DNA of 6,327 bases from an uncultured Collinsella sp. (GTDB taxonomy: Bacteria > Actinomycetota > Coriobacteriia > Coriobacteriales > Coriobacteriaceae), in NCBI GenBank assembly GCA_900556515.1, contig USPH01000085.1, forward strand, positions 1 to 6,327, given 5' to 3'. Each line of letters opens with the position of its first letter. Within the stretch, counting starts at the first letter, position 1. Under the pieces are notes generated by a model. It saw only the letters and a program-made list of their open reading frames with translations. It was not told the DNA's origin and did no database searches. The position numbers and the translations under genes are program-made. Below, in pieces: positions 1-5,719 of this stretch.

Positions 1-48
1 CGAGATCTGCGCATGTCTCGTGGGCTCGGAGATGTGTATAAGAGACAG
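1..48 (+). other. Illumina Nextera adapter (not genomic)
   Basis: This is library-construction sequence left on the contig end. Positions 1-6 match the end of the P7 flow-cell primer. Positions 7-14 (CTGCGCAT) sit exactly where the 8-base i7 index goes; this is the reverse complement of ATGCGCAG, which I recall as Nextera XT index N722. Positions 15-29 are the Nextera read-2 primer stub, and 30-48 are the 19-base Tn5 mosaic end AGATGTGTATAAGAGACAG. Genomic sequence therefore starts at 49. The mosaic end here is not a natural transposon end, because the index and primer parts lie directly beside it. Confidence 0.98.
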
Positions 49-1346
49 CATATGAGGAAAACGGCTCTTGGACCGCGGGAGAACTGCGCACGGTCGCAAC
101 GTCGAGTTTGGTTTCCGACGATCTGGGCATGCAGGTCGTCAATAAAAAGGGTGTGATCGTTTATGACGATTCCTGGCCCTCGGCAAGCGCCACCGCCGAT
201 GTACGCGAAAACCAGGCTACGACCGACGACACGAGCGGCAAGAGGGCATCGCATAGCCCGGTCTCGTCTGCTCCAACCGACTCCGATAGCGTTGCTAACG
301 TCGAGATTGTAACGTCTTCCGGCGAGCATGTCGGACAGGTAAAGCTGTGGGCCATCGGCTCCGACGCTCTGCTCACCAAGGCGGACTCTGCGTTTAGGGA
401 GAAGACCTTTAACGCCATGGCCCTCGCCGCGGTTGTTGCAATCTGCATTTCGGTCGTTATCGGATCGCTCGTGTCGCGCATGCTCACCAAACCGATTCAT
501 CGCATCACCAGTACCGCAAAGCAAATCCGTGACGGCGACCTGTCGGCTCGCACGGGGCTGCGCGGTGATGACGAGATCGATCAGCTGGGTGAGACCTTCG
601 ATGAGATGGCCACCTCGCTCGAGAAGGATATGAAACACGAGAAGCGCCTGACCTCAGACGTTGCACACGAGCTTCGCACGCCGCTTATGGCCATGCTCGC
701 AACGGTCGAGGCCATGCAGGATGGCGTGTATCCCACCGACGATGAGCATTTGGAGACCGTTGCTTCCGAGACGCGTCGCCTGGCTCGTCTGGTGCAGCAG
801 ATGCTCGACCTATCGCGTATGGAAAACAGCACGGCTCCGCTCAATCTAGAACCGGTGGACATGGTTCCGTTCGTGCGATCGATTGTGAACGGCCAGGAGC
901 GTCTGTTTGCCGACCGTGACCTTCGTCTTCGCTTTGCAGATGAAACCCAAGGGCACGACGATGTCGTCGAGGCCGATCCCGACATGATCACGCAATGTGT
1001 TATCAACCTCATGAGCAACGCCATGCGCTACACCCCCGAGGGCGGTTGGGTCGTGGTGTCGGTGCTCAGTGACCGCAGGCACGTCAGCATTGCCGTTTCT
1101 GATACCGGCATCGGTATTGCCAAGGACGATCTGTCGCGCATTTTCGGGCGGTTTTGGCGCGCCGATGCCAGCCGCGCCCGCGAAGCTGGCGGCCTGGGCG
1201 TCGGCCTCGCCGTGACCAAGCAGATCGTCGAGCGTCACCATGGCTACATATCCGTGGAGTCGGAGCTTGGAAAGGGTACGACTTTTACAATTCATCTGCC
1301 CCGCGAGCACACGGCGGACGCGGCATCTACTACAATGGAGCACTAG
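49..1346 (+). CDS. Sensor histidine kinase, 5'-truncated (HAMP, HisKA, HATPase_c)
   Basis: This is the C-terminal part of a membrane-bound two-component sensor kinase that should autophosphorylate on His and pass the phosphate to a response regulator. The frame is open from the adapter junction (first full codon 51-53), so the TTG at 108 is an internal Leu and the true start is off the contig. Counting from that Leu as residue 1: an extracytoplasmic sensor remnant (1-100) with a low-complexity Ser/Thr/Asp stretch at 36-62; a membrane helix at about 101-124; a HAMP linker at about 125-175; the H-box SDVAHELRTPL with phospho-acceptor His187; the N-box around NLMSNAMRYTP (290-300); the G1 box SDTGIGI (341-347); the F-box around IFGRFWRAD; and the G2 box GGLGVGLAVT (371-380). 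All catalytic boxes are intact. The architecture is BaeS/ResE-like. The partner regulator is not in the window (probably upstream). The input signal cannot be inferred. Confidence 0.95.
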
Positions 1347-1404
1347 CTTTTCGCTATTCGGTGAAGGAGGGGCCGCGTCCCTGCCGCTCCGAGTTTGCGA
1401 AAAC

Positions 1405-1424
1405 ATGCGGGAAAGAACCCGCAT
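1405..1424 (+). terminator. Perfect 7-bp hairpin between kinase and purC; weak terminator or leader element
   Basis: ATGCGGG (1405-1411) and CCCGCAT (1418-1424) form a perfect stem with an AAAGAA loop. It is followed by TTTCTGT, a poor U-tract, so termination of the kinase transcript would be weak at best. It lies 17 bases before the purC Shine-Dalgarno and could instead be part of a purC leader. I see no purine riboswitch core or PurR-type operator. The choice between these roles is inference. Confidence 0.35.
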
Positions 1425-1441
1425 TTCTGTCGTATTTAGGT

Positions 1442-1447
1442 AAGGAG
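1442..1447 (+). promoter_or_regulatory. Ribosome binding site that decides the purC start
   Basis: AAGGAG lies 8 bases before GTG 1456, an ideal spacing. The upstream in-frame GTG at 1447 overlaps the last base of this site, so it cannot be the start used with it. The ATG at 1465 would be 17 bases away, which is too far. Confidence 0.85.
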
Positions 1448-1455
1448 TGACTCAC

Positions 1456-2343
1456 GTGACAACGATGGAGCGTCGTCCGGATTCCCGTGGCAAGGTTCGT
1501 GATATTTACGATGCCGGTGAAAACCTGCTGATGGTCGCCACCGACCGCATTTCTGCGTTCGACTTCATTCTTCCCGACGAGATTCCGTTTAAGGGAGAGG
1601 TGCTCAATCGCATCTCGGCATTCTGGTTCGATAAGTTTGCCGACATCGTTCCCAACCATCTCGTTTCCATCGACCCGGCGGATTTCCCCGAGGAGTTTGC
1701 TGAGTATCGTGACTACCTCGCTGGCCGCGCCATGCTGGTTAAGAAGGCCCAGACGATTCCTATCGAGTGCATCGTCCGCGGCTATCTGACCGGTTCGGGC
1801 AAGAAGACCTACGACGAGAACGGCACCGTCTGCGGCATCCAGCTGCCTGAGGGCCTGACCGAGGCTTCCAAGCTTCCCGAGCCGTTGTTCACGCCGTCCA
1901 CGAAGGCCGAGATCGGTGACCACGACGAGAACATCTCGTTCGAGCGTTGCTGCGAGATCGTGGGCGAGGACATCGCCACGCAGATTCGTGACCTTTCCCT
2001 CAAGATCTACAAGGCCGCTGCCGAGTACGCCGCGACCCGTGGCATCATCATTGCCGACACCAAGTTCGAGTTTGGTGTCATCGATGGCAAGGTCACGCTG
2101 ATCGACGAGTGCCTCACGCCCGACTCCAGCCGTTTCTGGCCTGCTGCCAGCTACGAGGAGGGCAAGATCCAGCCTAGCTACGACAAGCAATTCGTCCGCA
2201 ATTGGCTCAAGGCCAACTGGGATATGACGGGGGAGACCCCGCACCTGCCCGCCGAGGTCATCGATGGCACGTCCGAGCGCTATCGCGAGGCCTTCCAGAT
2301 CATCACGGGCTCCCAGTTCACAAGCATGAAGGAGAACGCATAA
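1456..2343 (+). CDS. purC: Phosphoribosylaminoimidazole-succinocarboxamide (SAICAR) synthase
   Basis: PurC is a cytosolic enzyme of de novo purine synthesis that joins CAIR and aspartate with ATP to make SAICAR. The 295-residue product matches the longer (about 290-300 aa) branch of the family. Family signatures are in order (numbered from GTG 1456): GKVRDIYD nucleotide-binding strand-loop (12-19), DRISAFD (30-36), ECIVRGYLTGSG, the PurC signature region that contributes to substrate binding (104-115), STKAEIGDHDENIS (148-161), DTKFEFG (201-207), DECLTPDSSRFW (217-228), and PSYDKQFVRNWL (240-251). No key motif is missing. GTG 1456 is chosen because of the AAGGAG 8 bases upstream. No other pur gene is in the window, so purC is apart from any pur cluster at least on this side. 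It abuts the next gene (stop codon then GTG), so the two are probably cotranscribed. Confidence 0.97.
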   Translation: MTTMERRPDSRGKVRDIYDAGENLLMVATDRISAFDFILPDEIPFKGEVLNRISAFWFDKFADIVPNHLVSIDPADFPEEFAEYRDYLAGRAMLVKKAQTIPIECIVRGYLTGSGKKTYDENGTVCGIQLPEGLTEASKLPEPLFTPSTKAEIGDHDENISFERCCEIVGEDIATQIRDLSLKIYKAAAEYAATRGIIIADTKFEFGVIDGKVTLIDECLTPDSSRFWPAASYEEGKIQPSYDKQFVRNWLKANWDMTGETPHLPAEVIDGTSERYREAFQIITGSQFTSMKENA

Positions 2344-2919
2344 GTGAGTACCCGTAGCGCCACGAACAAGCGCACGCAATCCCACGAAGTTACCGGGGTT
2401 GCGCGCAAGTCTGCCGCATCTGCTAAGCCCGCCCGCCAAGCAGCGAGCTCCGTTCGCGTCGTGCCGGCTTCGTCTAAGGCACGCCGCAAAGAGCTCGAGA
2501 AGGGCGAGAACCTCGAGGGCCTCTCTAAAGAGGAGAAGCGCGCCCGCAAGGCTAAGCAGCGCGCCAAGGAGGACCGCATCTATACGGTGTCGAATATCCT
2601 CCTCAAGCAGGACGAGGACTACACCAAGCGCCGTCGCATCTGGTGGATTGTGCTCGCCATTGGCATGGTGCTCGTCGTGGCAATTTGGGCCTCGCTGTAC
2701 TTCGCTCCCGCTGGCATGGTGTCCAGCCCTGTCCAGATGGTCGGCATCGTTTTGTCCTATGTCATCATCCTAGGTGACTTTATCTACGACTTCGCTCGTA
2801 TTCGTCCCTTGCGCAACATGTACCGCGCGCAGGCCGAGGGCATGTCCGAGAACAAGCTCAACGCTCTTATCGAGCGCGCAGCTGCCGAGGAGGACAAGAA
2901 GGACTCCAAGAAGAAGTAG
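2344..2919 (+). CDS. Small basic membrane protein, two helices (possibly DUF3043-like)
   Basis: This is a 191-residue protein of unknown function. Residues 1-98 are hydrophilic and rich in Lys, Arg and Ala, with a likely charged helical or coiled stretch at 44-76. Two membrane helices follow at about 100-120 and 130-149, joined by a short loop. The C-terminal tail again starts basic (RIRPLRNMYRAQ) and ends in a Glu/Lys-rich helix. By the positive-inside rule both termini should be cytosolic. The length, the basic N-terminal half and the hairpin membrane topology recall the actinobacterial DUF3043 family, but I cannot confirm that without a profile search. The GTG start directly follows the purC stop, with AAGGAG at 2329-2334 inside the purC end, so translation of the two is probably coupled. 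The pair ends at the strong terminator at 2950-2980. Confidence 0.85.
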   Translation: MSTRSATNKRTQSHEVTGVARKSAASAKPARQAASSVRVVPASSKARRKELEKGENLEGLSKEEKRARKAKQRAKEDRIYTVSNILLKQDEDYTKRRRIWWIVLAIGMVLVVAIWASLYFAPAGMVSSPVQMVGIVLSYVIILGDFIYDFARIRPLRNMYRAQAEGMSENKLNALIERAAAEEDKKDSKKK

Positions 2920-2922
2920 CGT

Positions 2923-2952
2923 TTGCATACATACTTATCGCTAAGATATAAG
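2923..2952 (+). promoter_or_regulatory. Candidate sigma-70 promoter for the aminopeptidase gene
   Basis: TTGCAT (2923-2928) and TATAAG (2947-2952) are separated by 18 bases, each close to the -35 and -10 consensus. Transcription would start near 2959, inside the terminator of the upstream operon. A new transcript would lack the left arm of that hairpin and so escape it. This is supported only by sequence match and position. Confidence 0.5.
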
Positions 2953-2980
2953 GCGCGTCGTTTTTGCGGCGCGCCTTTTT
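2950..2980 (+). terminator. Strong intrinsic terminator of the purC operon
   Basis: An 11-bp stem pairs 2950-2960 (AAGGCGCGTCG) with 2967-2977, with one G-U pair and a 6-base loop. The right arm runs into five T at 2976-2980. This is a textbook intrinsic terminator, 30 bases after the stop of the two-helix membrane protein. Confidence 0.93.
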
Positions 2981-3008
2981 ACTGTTCTATAGATAGATGG
3001 AGTGGCAC

Positions 3009-4289
3009 ATGATTCGAGCTGCCCTGACGGTCGAAGAGGCCCTGGAGGGTATGAAGTCCCTGGAGCCCAAGATTAAAAACTATGCGCGCCTGGTTGTCCG
3101 CAAGGGCGTAAACGTTAAGCCCGGCCAGGAAGTCGTCGTTCAGTCTCCGGTTGAGTGCGTGCCGTTTGCGCGCGTGGTGGTCGCGGAGGCCTATGCTGCC
3201 GGCGCCGGCCACGTGACGGTCATCTGGGCCGATGATGCCGTGACGAGGCTCACGTACGAGCATGTCGAGAAAAGCTATTTTGAGCAGACGCCCGAGTGGA
3301 AGCGCCTGCAGCTGGATTCCCTGGCCCAGGACGGTGCCTGCTTTATCTTTATCGAGGGTGCGGACCCCGCCGCCCTTAAGGGCATCGATCCCGCTAAGCC
3401 CGCTGCAGCTTCTAAGGCAAAGAACACGCAGTGCAAAGTTTTCCGCCGTGGACTGGATTACAACATCAATCCGTGGTGCATCGCCGGCGCTCCGGTCGTG
3501 GCTTGGGCGCGCGAGGTGTTCCCGGGAGACGCCGATGAGGTTGCAATCTATAAGCTGTGGAATGCGATTCTGCACACCGCTCGCGCCGATGGCCAGGACC
3601 CAGAGAGCGACTGGGAGCTCCATGACGCCGCATTCGAAAAGAACCTGCGTTTCCTGAACGGCAATCGTTTCGACTGCCTGCATTACACCGCGGCAAATGG
3701 AACCGATCTGACGATTGGCATGACGAAGGGTCACGAGTGGGCCGGCGGCAAGGGCAAGACGCCCGATGGGCACCCCTTCTTCCCCAACATTCCCACCGAG
3801 GAAGTCTTCACTTCGCCCGATCGCATGCGCGCCGACGGTATCGTGTACTCGGCCATGCCGCTCATCCACCACGGCAATAAAGTCGACGATTTTTGGATTA
3901 AGTTCGAGGGCGGCCGCGTGGTGGACTACGACGCCCGCGTGGGCAAGGCAACGCTCGCAAGTATCATCGATACTGACGAGGGCGCTGCTCACCTGGGAGA
4001 GGTCGCGCTCATTTCCAAGAACACGCCGATCCGCGAAAGTGGTGTTCTGTTCTACGATACGCTCTATGACGAGAACGCTAGCTGCCATCTCGCGCTAGGT
4101 GTCGGTTTCCCCGAATGCATCGAGGGTGGGTACGACATGTCCAAGGAGGAGCTCCTGGAGCATGGTGTTAACGTCTCGAGCACGCACGTCGATTTTATGA
4201 TCGGCACGGACGACATCGATATTACGGGCATTACGCCTGATGGACGTGAAGTTGTGATTTTCCAGAACGGCCAATGGAGTTGGGAATAG
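3009..4289 (+). CDS. M29-family metallo-aminopeptidase (AmpS/PepS type)
   Basis: This is a cytosolic aminopeptidase with a two-metal active site that removes N-terminal residues from peptides. The 426-residue product fits the M29 family (about 400-420). Metal and catalytic residues are in the expected order, numbered from ATG 3009: Glu254/Glu255 in NIPTEEVFTSP, Glu321 in HLGEVALI, Tyr343 in LYDEN, His350 in ASCHLALG, and His383 and Asp385 in THVDFMIGT. The N-terminal domain carries the usual YARLVVRKGVNVKPGQEVVV opening (residues 25-44). Start: ATG 3009 has GATGGAG ending 6 bases upstream. The ATG at 2997 lies inside that stretch and has no ribosome site. It is monocistronic, with its own candidate promoter; the stop codon is 28 bases before tRNA-Lys. 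Substrate preference cannot be read from sequence. Confidence 0.95.
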   Translation: MIRAALTVEEALEGMKSLEPKIKNYARLVVRKGVNVKPGQEVVVQSPVECVPFARVVVAEAYAAGAGHVTVIWADDAVTRLTYEHVEKSYFEQTPEWKRLQLDSLAQDGACFIFIEGADPAALKGIDPAKPAAASKAKNTQCKVFRRGLDYNINPWCIAGAPVVAWAREVFPGDADEVAIYKLWNAILHTARADGQDPESDWELHDAAFEKNLRFLNGNRFDCLHYTAANGTDLTIGMTKGHEWAGGKGKTPDGHPFFPNIPTEEVFTSPDRMRADGIVYSAMPLIHHGNKVDDFWIKFEGGRVVDYDARVGKATLASIIDTDEGAAHLGEVALISKNTPIRESGVLFYDTLYDENASCHLALGVGFPECIEGGYDMSKEELLEHGVNVSSTHVDFMIGTDDIDITGITPDGREVVIFQNGQWSWE

Positions 4290-4308
4290 TCCCAGACCGT
4301 GGTACAAT
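4280..4308 (+). promoter_or_regulatory. Promoter of tRNA-Lys
   Basis: TTGGGA (4280-4285), 17 bases, then TACAAT (4303-4308) ends 9 bases before the tRNA 5' end. The -35 element lies inside the last codons and stop of the aminopeptidase gene, so the two genes are packed together but independently transcribed. Confidence 0.75.
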
Positions 4309-4317
4309 GCCACCCGC

Positions 4318-4390
4318 GGGCCGTTAGCTCAGCTGGCAGAGCAGGGGACTTTTAATCCCAAGGTCCAGGGTTCGAACCCCTGACGGCCCA
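4318..4390 (+). tRNA. tRNA-Lys (anticodon UUU)
   Basis: A complete 73-base cloverleaf. Acceptor GGGCCGT (4318-4324) pairs with ACGGCCC (4383-4389), discriminator A4390. The D-stem is GCTC/GAGC (4327-4330/4339-4342). The anticodon loop CTTTTAA (4349-4355) has TTT at 4351-4353. The T-stem is CAGGG/CCCTG around the loop TTCGAAC (4371-4377). The CCA end is not encoded (ACCC follows), so it must be added after transcription. The anticodon stem has a G-A mismatch at its outermost pair (4344/4360, tRNA positions 27/43); the other four pairs are perfect. It has its own promoter and terminator. Confidence 0.98.
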
Positions 4391-4397
4391 CCCAAAG
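4366..4397 (+). repeat. tRNA-Lys 3' end, copy 1 of a direct repeat
   Basis: The T-arm, acceptor strand and seven following bases are the intact parent of a second, degenerate copy at 4547-4576. Both share GACGGCCCACCCAAAG exactly (4382-4397 and 4561-4576) and GAACCCC just before it. Confidence 0.8.
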
Positions 4398-4404
4398 ATT
4401 GTTG

Positions 4405-4435
4405 AGACGGTCAACTTCGGTTGGCCGTCTTTTTT
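4405..4435 (+). terminator. Intrinsic terminator of tRNA-Lys, cUUCGg loop
   Basis: AGACGGTCAAC (4405-4415) pairs with GTTGGCCGTCT (4420-4430), with one G-U pair, closed by the extra-stable C(UUCG)G tetraloop, then six T (4430-4435). It ends tRNA-Lys transcription 15 bases after the mature 3' end. Its T run continues directly into the repeated tail at 4429-4460. Confidence 0.95.
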
Positions 4436-4460
4436 GTTGCCGGTGCACGGGTTCGAACCC
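4429..4460 (+). repeat. Terminator-tail repeat with T-loop palindrome, copy 1
   Basis: These 32 bases match 5713-5744 with a single C/T difference (4449 versus 5732). The repeat begins with the terminator T run, continues GTTGCCGGTGCA, and ends in the palindrome GGGTTCGAACCC, the core of a tRNA T-arm. There is no tRNA around it on either strand. Confidence 0.95.
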
Positions 4461-4480
4461 ATCGGGGCGCGGAGCTGAGT

Positions 4481-4551
4481 AAACGCGTGAGCGTTTGCCA
4501 GCGCAGCGCGCAAGGCGCGAAAGCGCCGCAGCGGCCGCCTGCGAAGCAGGC
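4481..4551 (+). repeat. Row of abutting short palindromes, two with GNRA loops
   Basis: Successive inverted repeats: AAACGC-GTGA-GCGTTT (4481-4496); TTGC/GCAA around a GCGC-rich loop (4495-4513); GGCGC-GAAA-GCGCC (4514-4527); GCCGC-A-GCGGC (4525-4535); GCCTGC-GAA-GCAGGC (4537-4551). The loops GTGA and GAAA fit the GNRA tetraloop rule only on the plus strand, which suggests a structured plus-strand RNA, probably part of the traX leader. No known RNA family is recognised. A decayed repetitive element is an alternative. Confidence 0.75.
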
Positions 4552-4576
4552 TGAACCCCCGACGGCCCACCCAAAG
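4547..4576 (+). repeat. Degenerate tRNA-Lys 3' end, copy 2
   Basis: CAGGCTGAACCCC then CGACGG and CCCACCCAAAG align to the tRNA-Lys T-arm, acceptor strand and flank at 4366-4397, with two bases lost in the T-loop and a few substitutions. The last 16 bases are identical. It sits 13 bases before the traX start codon. Such 3'-end duplications are typical scars of elements that integrate into tRNA genes. Here the spacing between copies is only about 180 bases. Confidence 0.8.
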
Positions 4577-4589
4577 AAAGGAAAACGAA

Positions 4590-5387
4590 ATGAAAACAGA
4601 CAGATACGGAATTAGCGGCAGCACATTAAAGATAATAGCGGCCATTTCGATGGTTCTCGATCATGTAAGCAGGATCGTCCTGACCAATGGAATCATGACT
4701 CACGCATCGTACAATCAGATATCAGACGAGCAGTGGGCGATTCTAAGCGAGGCTTCGGATGTGCTTCATGTTCTTGGCAGAATTGCATTTCCCTTATTTT
4801 GCTTTTTGATAGTTGAGGGATTTTTGCATACTCATGACATAAAGAAGTACCTGCGAAATATGCTTGTCTTCGCAATCATTGCGGAGCCCATATACGATTT
4901 CGTTCAAACCGGGCAACTATTCGACCTTCGGCAACAAAATGTTATGTGTGAGCTCCTGCTTTCCTTGGTCTTTTTGATTATTCTGGAAAAGATACAAAGT
5001 CTTTCAAAATGGAAGAGGCACATCGCAGAATTTGCTCTGATTGTTTTGATAGCACTGGCAGCTGAATACACTAAACTAGATGGCGGCGTGTATGGCATTC
5101 TGCTTGTGGCTGCATTCTATTTATTCCACGACAGCAAGGCCAAGATGTTCTTTGCTGCAGTATGCGTAGTGCTCCTTTCGTCATGCCATATAGTTGGCGG
5201 CGGATTTGAGTTTGCTACAGCTAATGTATTTAATCCTGATGTTGCTGCCGCGGTCGTTTCGTTGCTGCTTATCAATCTTTATAATGGCAAGCGAGGGCTG
5301 AAGCTGAAATACTTCTTCTACGTTTTCTATCCGGCACATCTTGCTCTGCTTTATGGTGTCTCACTTATTGTTTTGAACTGTCTTTAA
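4590..5387 (+). CDS. TraX family membrane protein
   Basis: This is a 265-residue polytopic membrane protein of the TraX family (named after the F-plasmid protein needed for N-acetylation of F pilin; chromosomal members mostly have no tested role). Landmarks: LKIIAAISMVLDHV (13-26) in the first helix, GRIAFPLFCFLIVEGFLHT (63-81), NVMCELLLSL (107-116), DGGVYGILL (144-152), NLYNGKRG (229-236) and KYFFYVFYPAHLALL (240-254), with about 7-8 hydrophobic segments. Length is normal for the family and no stop or frameshift interrupts it. ATG 4590 has AAAGGA (4578-4582) at 7 bases. Base composition is clearly lower in GC than its neighbours: three 60-base lines counted gave 45, 35 and 47 %, against 58 and 65 % in purC and kinase lines. 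No pilin or conjugation gene is nearby. Horizontal acquisition is likely; acetyltransferase activity is inferred only from the family name. Confidence 0.9.
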   Translation: MKTDRYGISGSTLKIIAAISMVLDHVSRIVLTNGIMTHASYNQISDEQWAILSEASDVLHVLGRIAFPLFCFLIVEGFLHTHDIKKYLRNMLVFAIIAEPIYDFVQTGQLFDLRQQNVMCELLLSLVFLIILEKIQSLSKWKRHIAEFALIVLIALAAEYTKLDGGVYGILLVAAFYLFHDSKAKMFFAAVCVVLLSSCHIVGGGFEFATANVFNPDVAAAVVSLLLINLYNGKRGLKLKYFFYVFYPAHLALLYGVSLIVLNCL

Positions 5388-5689
5388 TAACTCTCAAACA
5401 AGTCTCTGAAAGCAGAAACAAACTGACCCTAAGACTGCTTGTGAATTTCCGGAAGACCTGAGAGATGCGAGGATAGACAACGAGGGCTGCAGAAAGATGC
5501 TTCTCAGTTCTCTGGCGGATCGCACGTATCTGTATGAGGATCACTTCCGCACACTCATTAATAGCAGTGATAAACACGGCAGATCCTCAAAACATGGGAC
5601 TGCGGAGGTCGAACGATGCTTCGACAGCATGAATGGCAGCGAGAAAGTGAGTTCGGAAACATCCTTTGGATGCTCCACCATAGAACAGA
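5388..5689 (+). other. No recognised gene; open frame 5410-5709 without a clear start
   Basis: One plus frame is open for 100 codons, from 5410 (after a stop at 5407) to TGA at 5707-5709. The only ATG is at 5497, which would give 70 residues with a weak, distant GAGGG. Its translation contains FPEDLRDARIDNEGCRKMLL and RTYLYEDHFRTLINSS. I do not recognise it; it is polar, without membrane segments. Its stop lies inside the terminator hairpin. The region also has an 8-bp inverted repeat TGAGGATC/GATCCTCA (5535-5542/5582-5589) that competes with ATCACT/AGTGAT (5540-5545/5566-5571), so a structured RNA is an alternative. A gene remnant or a small orphan gene are equally possible. Confidence 0.3.
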
Positions 5690-5719
5690 AAGCGATCGAC
5701 TCCGGTTGATCGCTTTTTT
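5690..5719 (+). terminator. Intrinsic terminator, cUCCGg loop
   Basis: AAGCGATCGAC (5690-5700) pairs with GTTGATCGCTT (5705-5715), with one G-U pair, loop TCCG, then T 5714-5719. It has the same stem length, UNCG-type loop and T run as the tRNA-Lys terminator, but different stem bases that still pair. It may end the traX transcript or a small RNA upstream. Confidence 0.92.

Larger units (their letters stand above)
4461..4589 (+). other. Gene-free GC-rich leader before traX
   Basis: No supportable protein is coded here on either strand. It holds, in order, a GC-rich stretch, five abutting palindromes (4481-4551), the degenerate tRNA-Lys 3' end (4547-4576), and the traX ribosome site (4578-4582). 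I found no convincing sigma-70 promoter, so traX transcription may come from terminator read-through or from a promoter I cannot recognise. Confidence 0.7.

Noticed and set aside
30..48. Tn5-type mosaic end as evidence of a natural transposon
   Set aside because: It is joined to the Nextera primer and an index sequence, so it comes from the library kit.
108..1346. TTG 108 as the start of the histidine kinase
   Set aside because: The frame is open without interruption from 51, with sensible coding sequence (YEENGSWTAGELRTVATSS), and no ribosome site precedes 108; the gene is cut by the contig end.
1447..2343. GTG 1447 as the purC start
   Set aside because: It overlaps the AAGGAG ribosome site that serves GTG 1456.
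1354..2439. Long minus-strand frame (361 codons) opposite purC
   Set aside because: Shadow of a high-GC gene: purC is unmistakable on the plus strand, and the antisense translation is low in complexity and resembles no family.
2979..4088. Long minus-strand frame (369 codons) opposite the aminopeptidase
   Set aside because: Antisense shadow of a gene with intact M29 metal ligands.
2997..4289. ATG 2997 as the aminopeptidase start
   Set aside because: It lacks a ribosome site and overlaps the one (GATGGAG) placed correctly for ATG 3009.
4429..4470. A second tRNA gene around GGGTTCGAACCC
   Set aside because: On neither strand do the flanks form a 5-bp T-stem (only two pairs next to the loop), and no acceptor, D or anticodon arm is present.
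4329..4645. Minus-strand frames over the tRNA-Lys and palindrome region
   Set aside because: Their translations contain VGRQGFEPWTLGLK and VRGSNPGPWD-type strings, which are the well-known false proteins produced by reading the reverse strand of tRNA 3' ends.
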